Assembly: GCA_964410965.1 (NCBI GenBank)
Contig: CAYPIY010000012.1
Span: 54,532 to 118,531 of the forward strand
Source: JBBIRG01 sp964410965
GTDB lineage: Bacteria > CLD3 > SB21 > JBBIRG01
Length of the DNA stretch: 64,000 nucleotides
Direction: 5' to 3'
Shown here: piece by piece, positions 8,565 through 18,423 of the stretch
Layout of the letters: each line of letters starts with the position of its first letter
How positions within the stretch are numbered: position 1 is the stretch's first letter
The notes under the pieces: generated by a model
Databases searched by the model: none
The model's input: only the letters and a program-made list of their open reading frames with translations
Told to the model about the DNA's origin: nothing
Position numbers and translations under genes: made by a program

Positions 8565-10610
8565 TTACCAGATTTTAATGCGCTCGCTCTCCGGCCGGAA
8601 TAACTTATTGGACGACGTGATGGCCGGGAATGCCTTATAGAATTCAGGCATATTGAACAGCGGCCCGTTCACGCGGAATTTTGCCGGTGAATGAACATCT
8701 TCCAGAACGCGGCGTCGTAAGGCTTCGTCGCGCATGTTTGTCCGCCAGACCTGGGCCCAAGAAAGGAAAAACCGCTGATCATCCGTAAAACCTTTAATAG
8801 GAGCCGGTTTGGCTTTGCCGGTCAGGGAAAGCTGATAAGCCTGGTACGCAATATTCAGTCCGCCAAGATCCGCGATGTTTTCGCCAAGTGTCAGTTCGCC
8901 GTTGATATGGAACGTATCGATGGCGACAAACTGATTGAACTGGTGCACCAGCGGTTCTGTCTGCTGTTTGAATGCTTTAGCATCGAATTCGGTCCACCAA
9001 TCCTTAAGATTGCCGTTGAGGTCGTATTGGCGTCCCTGGTCATCGAAACCGTGAGTCATTTCATGACCAATGACCGTACCGATCGCTCCGTAATTGACCG
9101 CGTCGTCGGCGTCCATATCGAACATAGGCGGCTGGAGAATACCCGCGGGAAAGACAATCTCATTGCGGTTCGGGCTGTAGTAAGCGTTGACCATCTGCGG
9201 TGTCATGCCCCATTCTTCCGGGTCAACCGGTTTTCCGATTTTATCCATGTTGAAACGGAAATCGACCCTGTTGGATGCCAGTACGTTGTTGCCGTAGAGT
9301 TCCCGCGTGATGTCCAGACCTTTGTAATCCCTCCATTTGTTGGGATAACCGATCTTCACACCGATTTTATCGAGTTTTTTGACAGCTTCCTGTTTGGTTT
9401 TATCCGTCATCCATGTCAGGTTTTCGATCCGGACTTTCAACGCTTTGCGGAGGTTTTCGACAAGGGTCAGCATACGTTCTTTCGCTTTCGGCGGAAAATA
9501 TTTTTCAACATAGAGCTGACCGATCAGTTCACCAAGGGCTCCGTCGGTTGTTTTAACCACGCGTTTCCAGCGGTCTTCCTGTTTCGGGCGACCGGACAGT
9601 GTTTTCTCATAAAAATCAAAATTTGCCTGTTCGAAATCACGGCTCAGGTAGGGAGCGGCACTGTTGAGAACTTTAAATGTCAGAAATGTTTTCCAGCTAT
9701 CAAGCGATACGGATTTCATCATCAGGCTGATTTGTTTTATGAAATCCGGTTGTCCGATATTAATGTGCTGAATGTCCGCATAGCCTGTTTTTGCGACAAA
9801 TTTTTTCCAGTCAAAGTCTGGTGAAATTTTTTTCAGATCGTCCATGGTCATTTTATTGTAATTAGCCTGCGGATCGCGGCATTCAACCAGTGACCTTGAA
9901 GCTTTTGCAAGTTCGGTTTCAAAAGTCATAACCTCCCCGGCGAATTGACGGGCTTTGAGCTGATTGTATTTGTTCAATTCGAATAATTTTGAAACATACA
10001 GCAGATATTCCTGGCGGTTTTTTTCAAACGATTTTCCTTTATTGAAATAATAGTCTTTTTCGGGTAATCCGAGTCCGCCCTGCCACACCTGCGCGATTAC
10101 CTGTTCGCTGTTTTTATCGTCGATCCCTGAATACAGGAAAAATAAAGGGTATACCTGATTCAGGGTTAATTCAGCAACGGTATTGAGTATATCCTCCTGA
10201 GTTTTCATGCTTTCAATCATGCTCAGCAGTGGCTTAACCGGTTCTATGCCCGCTTTGTCGATCGCGGCAGTGTCCATGCCTGAGGCGTAGAAATCGGCGA
10301 TCCTCTGTGCGGCCGAGCCTTTGGACATGCCGGTTTTATTCGACAGTTCGTCAAATAACGATTTGATCCGTTTTTCGTTCGTTTCCCGTAATTGGGTAAG
10401 CGCCGAATAAGCGGTTTTGTCGTCAGGAACAGGATTGGCCTTCAGCCATCCGCCGTTTGCGAATTGAAAGAAATCGTCCCCGGCCGCGACCGTTGTGTCC
10501 ATGTTTGCCGGATTAATTGCGAGATTGTCCGCGGTTTTGGTACAACCGGTTGAGAGCCATAATCCGGCGATCGAGAGACAAAGAAATCCTATTGTCCGAA
10601 AAGTTTTCAT
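8565..10610 (-). CDS. M13-family zinc metallopeptidase (neprilysin/PepO-like), predicted lipoprotein
   Basis: An oligopeptidase of the neprilysin family, 681 residues, as expected for PepO-like enzymes. The N-terminus has a hydrophobic segment ending in LSTGC, a lipobox-like site, so it is probably anchored in the periplasm by lipid. The zinc motif is HEMTH at about residues 516-520 (in VIGHEMTHGFDDQG). The third ligand lies in GENIADLGGL, and a substrate-binding NAYYSP segment precedes the zinc site. It is single-gene in layout, with its own intrinsic terminator at 8513-8543. Likely role: degradation of short peptides in the periplasm. Confidence 0.95.
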   Translation of the reverse strand: MKTFRTIGFLCLSIAGLWLSTGCTKTADNLAINPANMDTTVAAGDDFFQFANGGWLKANPVPDDKTAYSALTQLRETNEKRIKSLFDELSNKTGMSKGSAAQRIADFYASGMDTAAIDKAGIEPVKPLLSMIESMKTQEDILNTVAELTLNQVYPLFFLYSGIDDKNSEQVIAQVWQGGLGLPEKDYYFNKGKSFEKNRQEYLLYVSKLFELNKYNQLKARQFAGEVMTFETELAKASRSLVECRDPQANYNKMTMDDLKKISPDFDWKKFVAKTGYADIQHINIGQPDFIKQISLMMKSVSLDSWKTFLTFKVLNSAAPYLSRDFEQANFDFYEKTLSGRPKQEDRWKRVVKTTDGALGELIGQLYVEKYFPPKAKERMLTLVENLRKALKVRIENLTWMTDKTKQEAVKKLDKIGVKIGYPNKWRDYKGLDITRELYGNNVLASNRVDFRFNMDKIGKPVDPEEWGMTPQMVNAYYSPNRNEIVFPAGILQPPMFDMDADDAVNYGAIGTVIGHEMTHGFDDQGRQYDLNGNLKDWWTEFDAKAFKQQTEPLVHQFNQFVAIDTFHINGELTLGENIADLGGLNIAYQAYQLSLTGKAKPAPIKGFTDDQRFFLSWAQVWRTNMRDEALRRRVLEDVHSPAKFRVNGPLFNMPEFYKAFPAITSSNKLFRPESERIKIW

Positions 10611-10754
10611 AAGCAGAATCCCTGGTAAGTGAAAGGTTTAATGAAAGTGATAAAGACAAAAAAATCATGACAGAGAAATATAATAGACACAAATATTCAA
10701 ACTTAATATGTTACGGAAAAAATAAAAAAAAGTTTCAAAAAATCATATTTTTTA

Positions 10755-10784
10755 TAAAAAAGGCCATGCAACCGATGCATGGCC
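10755..10784 (-). terminator. intrinsic terminator after the serine hydrolase gene
   Basis: On the minus strand a perfect 9 bp stem (GGCCATGCA and its complement) with a 5-base loop is followed by six T. It lies 22 bp beyond the stop of the serine hydrolase at 10806. Confidence 0.93.
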
Positions 10785-10805
10785 GTCAAACCGGGGGTTT
10801 GGTTT

Positions 10806-12608
10806 TTATTTTCTTTTAAACTCGTAAACACCTGAAGGATCGACCTGTTTCATCGCCGTTACGACCTGGTCACCCATAACAAATTCAAACATCAGGTCCG
10901 AATATTCCCTAACTTTGAATCTGTGTTTTTTGTAGGGGATAAGCTGAATTGGCGGTTGTCCTGGGATGACCAGATACAGGAAACCGTCTCCTTTAAGCTG
11001 AGTTTCTACGACAGCGCCGTTAGGAAGGAGGTACTGGCCGGTATAGATCCGCAGGGTATTCATGTCGGTAAGCGAAACGTCGGGTTTACGGGTAAACGTC
11101 ACTTCTTTTTCATCCAGGGACATCACCGCCTGATGAACGTCACCCTGCGGATTCGTATAAAAACTGACGACCCATTTTCCGGTTCGTTCATCCTCGGGAG
11201 TATCAAAAATGTCGTAATGGTAATGATTCAGGGGAAGATTTATCTTTCGGTAATCGAAATGCAATTGGTCTTTGTCGTGCCGGATATTCAGAATGCCGTA
11301 AGCCGGATGCTCGTACATGCCGGCAAAGTCCTCCAGCGAATGGGAGGGTTTGGTGTTGGTTATCTTCGTGCTTCCCGATTGGTCGCGTGCTTCTTTTCCG
11401 GCGGCAAGGGATTTTTTGCGGTCATCGAGCCGCCGTTCGCTCCAGGGCGTAAGATCCATGCCGAGCAGTCGTTCATAAACGTTGTATGTAATCGTGTTGT
11501 ACAGTGAGCCGCAATGATCGCCGATGACGAATACCACCACGCCGATGCTGTCGTAGGGCATCATAGAGATCTGCGAATGGAATCCGTCAATGTCGCCTCC
11601 GTGATACGTGAGGTAATGACCGCGGTACGAAGCGTACCAGCGGCCCATACCGTACACGGAATTTATCAGTTCTTTGTAACCGCGTGTTTCAAGGCCGGTA
11701 TTGGGAAGGGCCATCGCCGGCTCCAGTGTTGCTTTGACGGCATTCGAGGCTATGACCTGCTGCCCGTTGTACTGTCCCCGGTTCATCAATGCGATCAGCC
11801 ATTTGGATATATCTTCGGTATTCGAAATGATCGATCCGGCCGGGCCCACGCCGTCGGCTTCCTCGTAGTAAGGAATCGCCTGCAGCATCGCCGTGTCGCG
11901 TTTTTCAGAATACGGTACGCCGAATTCCGGAAATTTTTTCATATCATCAATCCGGAAAACGGTGCTGTTCATCTCCAGCGGCTTAAACACTTTCGCGGTC
12001 AGGTATTCCTCCCAGGTTTTTCCGGACAGCTGCTCAATGATATATCCCGAGGCGGCGTACATCATGTTGTTGTAGAGGAATCCGGTTCTAAGCGGAAGGC
12101 TCGGCTCGAGGTATTTCAGGCGTTCGAAAAGTTCCTTTCTTGAAAAATCGGAACGGTACCAGATCAGGTCATGACGGGATATGCCGGTGCGGTGCGACAG
12201 CATGTCGCGAAGGGTGACTGTATTGTTCAGTTCCTGGCTGAAAAATTCAACCGAAGGGATATACTGTTTGACCGGCTTATCCCAAGCGATCTTGCCTTCT
12301 TCCACCAGGCAGCCGGCCGCGACGGAGGTGAACAGCTTGGTGTTGGAGGCGATCGGCATCAGGGTTCTGGCGGTCATCGGAAGTTTTTTTCCGTAATCGC
12401 GGTAGCCGTACCCTTTGGCATGGATCAGCCTGTTTTTATAGACAATGCCGACGCTGATTCCCGGCGCGTTCCAGTCCTTCAGGATTTTTTCCATATACGG
12501 ATCGAATCCTTTCAGGCGCCTGATCATTTCGTTTTCTTGGGCGTTCACTGACACGATTATCATGGAAACCATAATCGCAGACAGCAGGATTTGTTTTCTG
12601 AGATTCAT
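10806..12608 (-). CDS. secreted serine hydrolase, class C beta-lactamase/PBP-like (S12 family) with C-terminal domain
   Basis: A 600-residue protein with signal peptide (cleavage near VNAQ, residue 24). The S12 domain has the nucleophile motif S88-N-T-K91, a YNN motif (in FLYNNMMYAASG) and a late HGG motif (YHGGDIDGF) in place of KTG. The remaining ~200 residues look like the beta-strand-rich DUF3471-type domain that often follows such esterases. The frame runs up to 12665, but the ATG at 12608 has AGGAG seven bases upstream and begins the signal peptide. The substrate (a peptide, ester or D-amino-acid compound) cannot be told from sequence; true beta-lactam resistance is not implied. Confidence 0.9.
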   Translation of the reverse strand: MNLRKQILLSAIMVSMIIVSVNAQENEMIRRLKGFDPYMEKILKDWNAPGISVGIVYKNRLIHAKGYGYRDYGKKLPMTARTLMPIASNTKLFTSVAAGCLVEEGKIAWDKPVKQYIPSVEFFSQELNNTVTLRDMLSHRTGISRHDLIWYRSDFSRKELFERLKYLEPSLPLRTGFLYNNMMYAASGYIIEQLSGKTWEEYLTAKVFKPLEMNSTVFRIDDMKKFPEFGVPYSEKRDTAMLQAIPYYEEADGVGPAGSIISNTEDISKWLIALMNRGQYNGQQVIASNAVKATLEPAMALPNTGLETRGYKELINSVYGMGRWYASYRGHYLTYHGGDIDGFHSQISMMPYDSIGVVVFVIGDHCGSLYNTITYNVYERLLGMDLTPWSERRLDDRKKSLAAGKEARDQSGSTKITNTKPSHSLEDFAGMYEHPAYGILNIRHDKDQLHFDYRKINLPLNHYHYDIFDTPEDERTGKWVVSFYTNPQGDVHQAVMSLDEKEVTFTRKPDVSLTDMNTLRIYTGQYLLPNGAVVETQLKGDGFLYLVIPGQPPIQLIPYKKHRFKVREYSDLMFEFVMGDQVVTAMKQVDPSGVYEFKRK

Positions 12609-12776
12609 ATTGCACTCCTGTAAAGAATTAATAATGACTATCCGGACGAACAGACAAACATTCATCTGGTTTGTTGCAGTTTCTGAAAACGGTCAGTGTT
12701 GTTTACGCGCCGGCTTTTATATTGTTTCAATTTGGTGAAAGACCAATGAGAATGGGTCTTTGCTGTCAAGATCGGG

Positions 12777-12813
12777 AAAAAAAGCGCCGGTCCGGTATAT
12801 CCGGATCGGCGCC
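12777..12813 (-). terminator. intrinsic terminator after the M4/M36-like peptidase gene
   Basis: On the minus strand a 12 bp GC-rich stem (one G-T wobble) with a 5-base loop is followed by seven T. It lies about 95 bp after the stop at 12908. Confidence 0.92.
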
Positions 12814-12907
12814 TTCAGCTTTACGGGTAATTTTCAAATACCCGGTCGAGAGGCTGCTCCTGCGTTAACGGCTGTCCGTGCGTATCGCGGATTCCCAGCT
12901 CTGCGGA

Positions 12908-15900
12908 CTATTTGACCAGAAGCATCTTGTGGCTTTTCACGAACTTGCCCGTTTCAATCCTGTAGATGTAGAGCCCGCTGGAGGCCATCTTCCCTTTGTT
13001 GTCACGGCCGTCCCATACCACGGATTTGAATCCCGGGGATTCGTGGCGGTTCACAAGCGTACGGACTTCCTGCCCGAGCATGTTGTACACTTTCAGAGTT
13101 ACCTTGCCGGGGTTTTTCAGGTCATACCGGATGGTGGTCACCGGGTTGAATGGGTTCGGATAATTCGGATGAAGTTTGTAAGTTTCCGGGATCATGCGGG
13201 TCAGGTCGTGTTTGACGTCAATCGTGTTATATCCGCGGCCCGAGAGTTTTACGTTGTCGATGACCCAGAACCAGTCCCAGTCAGGCTGAATGGAACGGAA
13301 TCTCAGCTTCACGGATGACGAACCGGATACATACGGAGTGATGTCCATTTTTTCGTGAGTGTTGCGGACATCATAATCTCCAAACACGAGTACCCGGTTC
13401 CAGCCGGCGCCGTTGTCGGCTGAAACAAAAACAATGCAGCTGTCCCCGACTGTCGAATAATCATTCCAGTCCGAATCGAATTCCAGCCGGACGGAATCAT
13501 ATCGGGACACATCGACGGGATTTGACAGAGTCAAATCCGATAACAGGGCATATCCGCAATTATCGGCATCAGCGGCCATCACAGGGGAGTTGGACGTGGC
13601 CGGAAGCTGGTAATCGTTCGGATAGGGTGATGTGGCAACGGTCCAGACGCAGTTGCCGCCGTTGTTGGTGATCGTCCAGTTGGAGTCGCCGGAAGAAAAA
13701 TCGTCAAAGAAAACCGCGTTGTATCCCGTATCGCTTTTGATTGCGAAATGGTAATAACCGCTGTCGGCGGGCAGTACCGATACGTTGCCCATACCGGACG
13801 CGTCCATGGCCCAGATACGGTAGCTGATAGTATCGCCGACGTCCACGTGGCTTGTATCGAAATTAAAATAACCGGAAAACCCGTTTCCGGCTCCGGGATT
13901 CATTTCAAAAGAGGAAAAAGGCGTATGATTGATCTGATACTCTATCCACACGCTGTCAACCCCGAGATTGTCAGTAACGTCGGCCTGAATGGGAACGGGT
14001 AAAAAGAAAATAATCCCGGCGGTGACCGGAGTGTGTGTAATCAAGGGTTTCACAGTATCGGCGTCGGCCGTGAACTGGTGGAAGTTACCCGGCGCGCCTC
14101 CCGGATGAGCGGACTGCATGCCCATACTGTCTTTTGCGATGATGTAATAACGGTATACCGCAGGGACGCCAAGGCCCGGGATCGTATCGGTATAGGCCGA
14201 ATCCTGGTATACCATCAGGACGGTGTCGGTAAATTCACCGTTCGCTCCGTATACCAGGAGGACTGAGTCCAGCGGAGCGGAGGCTGTGACCTGTGCCCTT
14301 ACAATGAAAGGGCCGTCAAGGTTTTCCGTATCTGACAGCGGCGTATGAGTGATATGCGGTACCGGGATGGAAACGCCATATCCGCGCAGGTTGAACCAGT
14401 ATTCGATCTGTGACAGGTTCGCTCCTCCGTGGTTATCGATATCTGCCTGGACAAACGCCTGAGCCGCGTCTTCCTGATTGGAACTGCCGTCTGTCATGGC
14501 CAGGGCGACCCATAAATTCCTGTCGGTTGCTTCTTTTCCGATCGCGTTCCAGACCTGCATGAGCGTGGACGACCAGATCGCGCCGTCATGGTAAATGTCG
14601 CCGTTGAGGTCTTCCGGATAATGATAGGTCACATTCGTAACGCGGCCGTCCCAGTAAGGATTGTGGCCGTCCCACTGGAAAACCCAGTGATACTGTGCGT
14701 CTCCGGGCTGCCAGAATCCCGTCGAACGGTTATGGGACGCGGCCCAGTAATCACCGGTGCCTTCGCTGAGACCGTCTTCCTGCGACAGGTTACCGCCGGT
14801 CACCCAGTCATGCAGCGCGTGGCCCAGTTCATGATTCAGCACATCTTCATCCTCGGCGTCATCCACGCCGCCTTCTCCCCATGCGATTTTCCCAGTGGAA
14901 GGTGTATAATGCGAGTTGTCATCGCCGCCGAGCCCGTGAGGATCCACCTGCGCCCCGCCGGTATACTGGATCGGCATGATCGGCACGCCCAGGTATTCAT
15001 TGATGTACCGCATCGCACGGTCGATGTGAAAATAGGTGTTGACGGCTTCAAAAGCGTTTTGCCCGCGCGTGCAGGAAAAAAGGCTGTCCGCACGGCTGAA
15101 AATCCCGTCGAACGGCGACTCGTCGTCCGTGATTTTGCAGTAAGGGCCCTCGAGATAAAAAGTGCCGGAAGTTTTTTTGATATTCAGCAAAGTCACGGGT
15201 ATAAGCTGCGCCGTCAGGGAATCGGAATCGAGGTCATTATTGTCCAGAAAGCCTGTACTGCCGTATGTTTTCCGCGAGCGGGTCAGCGGATCCGGATTAA
15301 ATACAGTTCCGACGCCCTGTGTGCCGGTAGAATCGGTATACGAATTTCCTTTGTACGCCGCGCGGTCTTCCACGCGGAAAATTTCCCCGGTCTGTGCGTC
15401 CACAAGTATCTCCCAGTCTCCGAAAACGGATTCCGCGGGCACAATGGATACCTGATGCGCCAGCCGGGTTTTTCCCTGATCTGCATACAGGATCGTTTCG
15501 GTTTTGTCGTAATTCAGCTTTCCGGTGACCGACAGATAGGATTTCGCAGCCGCGCCGGCAGCTTCCTTTGAAACCGATTCAGAAAGGCCCGATGATTTCA
15601 CGCCGGGACGGTAACGGTTCATGACAAAAGTGACCCGATCCTGATGATTGATCGTAACGGTCACGGAAGCCCTGTGAACCGGGTATTCGCCTGCATACTG
15701 ATGAAACCGGACATGAAATCCGGCGGGGGACTGGCTGACGGATTCGAGTTTCAGGTCGCTCAGATCCGTTTTCATATTAAAAAGACCGGCGTTTTCCCGG
15801 AGGTACTGACGCGCCATTTGTTCGGGTTGCGCTCTTCGTACCTGATAATACGGACGGTACACCGCAACGGGCGTTCCCGATTCGGCATTGATCCGAAAAT

Positions 15901-16045
15901 TCGCAGTGCGGTATGACTCGATCTTTTCAATGACTCCTTTTTCAAGATGTTTGTTCTTTGAGGGCTTTTGGGCATAAGCGTTTTGGAACAGCAGAAGAGC
16001 CAGTCCGAGACTCAGCCACAAACCGTGGTTCATCATCGTTTTCAT
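12908..16045 (-). CDS. secreted metallopeptidase (FTP/PepSY prodomain, M4/M36-like) with C-terminal sorting domain
   Basis: A 1045-residue exported protease. In order: signal peptide (residues 1-25, cleaved after NAYAQ); FTP/PepSY-type inhibitory propeptide (about 60-220); peptidase domain with HELGH at 405-409 (LNHELGHALHDW) and a downstream acidic ligand in GLSEGTGDYW; Ig-like strands (about 570-770); a CUB/MAM-like beta segment with DDFSSGDSNW; and a C-terminal FlgD-like/Por-type sorting tail with NPFNPVTTIRYDL and SSGLYIYRIETG. Such tails direct export or surface attachment in FCB bacteria. A strong terminator follows. The peptidase assignment is firm; M36 versus M4 is a guess. Confidence 0.92.
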   Translation of the reverse strand: MKTMMNHGLWLSLGLALLLFQNAYAQKPSKNKHLEKGVIEKIESYRTANFRINAESGTPVAVYRPYYQVRRAQPEQMARQYLRENAGLFNMKTDLSDLKLESVSQSPAGFHVRFHQYAGEYPVHRASVTVTINHQDRVTFVMNRYRPGVKSSGLSESVSKEAAGAAAKSYLSVTGKLNYDKTETILYADQGKTRLAHQVSIVPAESVFGDWEILVDAQTGEIFRVEDRAAYKGNSYTDSTGTQGVGTVFNPDPLTRSRKTYGSTGFLDNNDLDSDSLTAQLIPVTLLNIKKTSGTFYLEGPYCKITDDESPFDGIFSRADSLFSCTRGQNAFEAVNTYFHIDRAMRYINEYLGVPIMPIQYTGGAQVDPHGLGGDDNSHYTPSTGKIAWGEGGVDDAEDEDVLNHELGHALHDWVTGGNLSQEDGLSEGTGDYWAASHNRSTGFWQPGDAQYHWVFQWDGHNPYWDGRVTNVTYHYPEDLNGDIYHDGAIWSSTLMQVWNAIGKEATDRNLWVALAMTDGSSNQEDAAQAFVQADIDNHGGANLSQIEYWFNLRGYGVSIPVPHITHTPLSDTENLDGPFIVRAQVTASAPLDSVLLVYGANGEFTDTVLMVYQDSAYTDTIPGLGVPAVYRYYIIAKDSMGMQSAHPGGAPGNFHQFTADADTVKPLITHTPVTAGIIFFLPVPIQADVTDNLGVDSVWIEYQINHTPFSSFEMNPGAGNGFSGYFNFDTSHVDVGDTISYRIWAMDASGMGNVSVLPADSGYYHFAIKSDTGYNAVFFDDFSSGDSNWTITNNGGNCVWTVATSPYPNDYQLPATSNSPVMAADADNCGYALLSDLTLSNPVDVSRYDSVRLEFDSDWNDYSTVGDSCIVFVSADNGAGWNRVLVFGDYDVRNTHEKMDITPYVSGSSSVKLRFRSIQPDWDWFWVIDNVKLSGRGYNTIDVKHDLTRMIPETYKLHPNYPNPFNPVTTIRYDLKNPGKVTLKVYNMLGQEVRTLVNRHESPGFKSVVWDGRDNKGKMASSGLYIYRIETGKFVKSHKMLLVK

Positions 16046-16247
16046 CGTTTTCCTTATCGAAGGGTTAATAAATAATAAAAGTTCCGTACATTATAAATGA
16101 TTGTACCGAAAATAGCAAATAGTAAAACGTACTTAACCTTAATCCGGTTTCCGGATGACTGTGCCTCATCGTGAAGGGTTCTTCATCTTTCTGTGAAATT
16201 GCGAAATAAAAAATCCGGTCCGGCGTTTACAAAAAAGAATTCAGTAT

Positions 16248-16275
16248 TTGCAAAATCATCTGATTTCATTATATT
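16248..16275 (+). promoter_or_regulatory. predicted sigma70-type promoter of the ferritin gene
   Basis: A -35 box TTGCAA at 16248-16253, a 16-base spacer and a -10 box TATATT at 16270-16275. The implied transcript start near 16282 leaves a leader of about 30 bases before the ATG at 16313. No Fur-like palindrome was recognised. Confidence 0.55.
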
Positions 16276-16312
16276 CATACAAATCAATCATATTACCCAG
16301 GAGATGAACAAA

Positions 16313-16822
16313 ATGATATCCCCGAAAATCGAAGAAGCGATCAACAGCCAGATCAACAAAGAACTGTTTTCCGAATACCTTTATCTTTCCATGGCGGCGT
16401 ACAGCGAGAGCCAGAATTTTGACGGAATCGCCAATTATTTCCACGTTCAGACCAAGGAAGAGCGTTTTCACGCTATGAAATTTTTCGCATACCTGAACGA
16501 ACGCGGCGGCAGGGTCAAGCTCATGCCGATCGAAGGTCCGCAGGCCGATTTCAAATCGTTCGAGGAAATATTCGAAATGACGCTGAAGCACGAACAGTTC
16601 GTGACCAAGAGCATCAACGACATCATGGATCTCGCAATTAAGGAAAATGACCACGCGACGAAGAGTTTCCTGCAGTGGTTCATCAATGAACAGGTTGAGG
16701 AAGAGGCAACGGCGGAGAAGATCCTTCATAAAATCAAAATGATCAGCGGCCATCCCCACGGGCTGTTTATGCTGGATAAGGAGCTGGCCGGAAGGACGTT
16801 CAATCCTCCCGCCGCTGAATAA
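16313..16822 (+). CDS. non-heme ferritin
   Basis: Iron-storage four-helix protein that oxidises Fe(II) and stores the mineral inside a 24-subunit cage. The 169 residues match the FtnA-type length. Ferroxidase residues are visible: Glu17 (INKELFSEYLYLS), the glutamate-histidine pair in KEERFHAMKF, a later helix glutamate and Gln in FINEQVEEE. The frame extends upstream to 16193. AGGAG at 16299-16303 is too close to the ATG at 16304 but nine bases from the ATG at 16313, whose product begins MISPKIEEAI like other ferritins. lipB starts directly at the next base after the stop. Confidence 0.95.
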   Translation: MISPKIEEAINSQINKELFSEYLYLSMAAYSESQNFDGIANYFHVQTKEERFHAMKFFAYLNERGGRVKLMPIEGPQADFKSFEEIFEMTLKHEQFVTKSINDIMDLAIKENDHATKSFLQWFINEQVEEEATAEKILHKIKMISGHPHGLFMLDKELAGRTFNPPAAE

Positions 16823-17527
16823 ATGGCAGCGAAGGCAATCACGGTAGTACGTCTCGGATTGTCGGAATATCAGAAGACCTGGGATCTCCAGAAAACGTTC
16901 TTTGAACAACGGCTCCGCCGGCAAACCGGCGACCGGCTGCTACTTTGTGAGCATCCTCATACCTATACCATCGGCAGAGACGGTCTTACCGCAGCGTCAA
17001 ACCATTTGCTTCTGACCCCGAAGCAGATGGAGGAGCGGGGAATCGCCCTCTATGAAATCGACAGGGGCGGCGACATCACGTATCACGGTCCGGGACAGCT
17101 TGTCGGATATCCGGTTCTTGATCTTAATATGTATTACCGCGACGTTCACCGTTACCTGCGCGATCTGGAAGAGGTGATCATACGGACTCTCTCGGATACC
17201 GGTATCACCGCGCGCCGCTTTGCCCCGCACACGGGTGTCTGGGCCGATACCCTGCGGGGACCAAAAAAAATCTGCGCCATAGGAGTGAAAGTCAGCCGGT
17301 GGATTACCATGCACGGTTTCGCGCTGAATGTCTGTACGGATTTAAACTTTTTCTCGGGGATCATCCCCTGCGGCATTCAGGATTATGGCGTGACTTCAGT
17401 TTCGAAATTGACCGGAAAACGATACAGGATGAGTGAAATTGAAAATTTACTGGTTCACCGATTCGGTGAGATTTTTAATGCCGTCATGAATGACGATGTG
17501 GATCATCTAATGGAGGATGAGTTATGA
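16823..17527 (+). CDS. lipB: lipoyl(octanoyl) transferase
   Basis: Moves octanoyl from acyl-ACP to the lipoyl domains of 2-oxoacid dehydrogenases and GcvH, the first step of lipoate synthesis. The 234 residues carry the family motifs: RGGDITYHGPGQLVGYP with His88, KICAIGVKVSRW with the catalytic Lys156, and IIPCGI with the acyl-accepting Cys183. Its start codon abuts the ferritin stop and its stop overlaps the TPR gene start by four bases, so translation of the three is probably coupled. The fused dehydrogenase E1 just downstream belongs to a complex that needs lipoate, a sensible functional link. Confidence 0.96.
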   Translation: MAAKAITVVRLGLSEYQKTWDLQKTFFEQRLRRQTGDRLLLCEHPHTYTIGRDGLTAASNHLLLTPKQMEERGIALYEIDRGGDITYHGPGQLVGYPVLDLNMYYRDVHRYLRDLEEVIIRTLSDTGITARRFAPHTGVWADTLRGPKKICAIGVKVSRWITMHGFALNVCTDLNFFSGIIPCGIQDYGVTSVSKLTGKRYRMSEIENLLVHRFGEIFNAVMNDDVDHLMEDEL

Positions 17528-18408
17528 AAATGCGTATAATTGTTTCTGTTATGTCGCTATTCCTTTTAAGCCAGGATTTAATATGTCAGAACAGGAAAAA
17601 AGCTGAAGATCAATATCAAAAGGCGAGGGTTCATTACCTCAGGTTCACACTGAAAGACCTTCAGCAATCGGTCCGGTATCTTGAAAAAGCGCTGCAGTCC
17701 GATTCGCTGTTCGTGCCGGCCTGGGCAGGGCTCGCGCAGTCGCTGTCCCTGATCGGTTATGAATCGGAGAAGAAAAAAGAGTCCGGCAAAAGTTTATATT
17801 CACGGGCGATGGAATGCGGTGAAAAAGCCGTCGCTCTGGATTCTGTTTCGGCGCTCGCGCACCGTTCACTTGCGCAGGCGCTGATGATCGCTGATCCCGG
17901 ACGTTACGGGGATAAAGCCTATCAGGAACTGCTTGAGGCTTTGGCACTCGATACCACACAAGCGGAAACGTATTATCTTCTGTGGATGCACACCCAGAAC
18001 GACAATCCCGAAAGCCCCGCCATCGAAAAGGCGCTGAGTCTGGACGACGGGTATTTCATGTCCCATTATTCGGTTGCGGTCGCTTTCGCCAAAAAAAAGA
18101 TGTTTGAAAAGGCGATTGAGCATTATAAAAAATGCGTACAGATCAGCTCCGAACATCCCATGCCGTATTTTGGCCTCGGAAACGCCTACTCTCAGTTGAA
18201 AAAATATACACCGGCCATCCGTGAATATGAGACCGCCATCGAACTTGATCCGGATTATCCGGACAGTTATTTTTATACCGGCCTCGCGCATTATTATCTT
18301 GGCGAAGATAAACAGGCTGTAAAACGGCTTGAAACCTACCTGAAAAAAGCACCGGATTCAGGTTACCGGCAGAAAGTAGAATCGATATTGAAAGAAATAA
18401 AAAAATAA
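17524..18408 (+). CDS. exported TPR-repeat protein
   Basis: A 294-residue protein with a signal peptide (about residues 1-21, ending SQDLICQ) and helical repeats of TPR type, clearest in YFGLGNAYSQLKKYTPAIRE and the following unit (about residues 215-285); earlier repeats are more degenerate. TPR arrays mediate protein contacts, and no catalytic motif is present. The start overlaps the lipB stop by four bases (ATGA). It may act in the periplasm, but the partner is unknown, and its position between lipB and the dehydrogenase may only reflect a shared operon. Confidence 0.8.
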   Translation: MKMRIIVSVMSLFLLSQDLICQNRKKAEDQYQKARVHYLRFTLKDLQQSVRYLEKALQSDSLFVPAWAGLAQSLSLIGYESEKKKESGKSLYSRAMECGEKAVALDSVSALAHRSLAQALMIADPGRYGDKAYQELLEALALDTTQAETYYLLWMHTQNDNPESPAIEKALSLDDGYFMSHYSVAVAFAKKKMFEKAIEHYKKCVQISSEHPMPYFGLGNAYSQLKKYTPAIREYETAIELDPDYPDSYFYTGLAHYYLGEDKQAVKRLETYLKKAPDSGYRQKVESILKEIKK

Positions 18409-18423
18409 AACGGCGGATCATTC

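Noticed and set aside
8907..9824. A 305-codon frame antisense to the M13 peptidase
   Set aside because: Shadow of a certain gene; no ribosome binding site and no domain.
10806..12608. Antibiotic-resistance beta-lactamase
   Set aside because: The S12 fold with a C-terminal beta domain and HGG motif is common in esterases and peptidases of environmental bacteria; resistance cannot be claimed.
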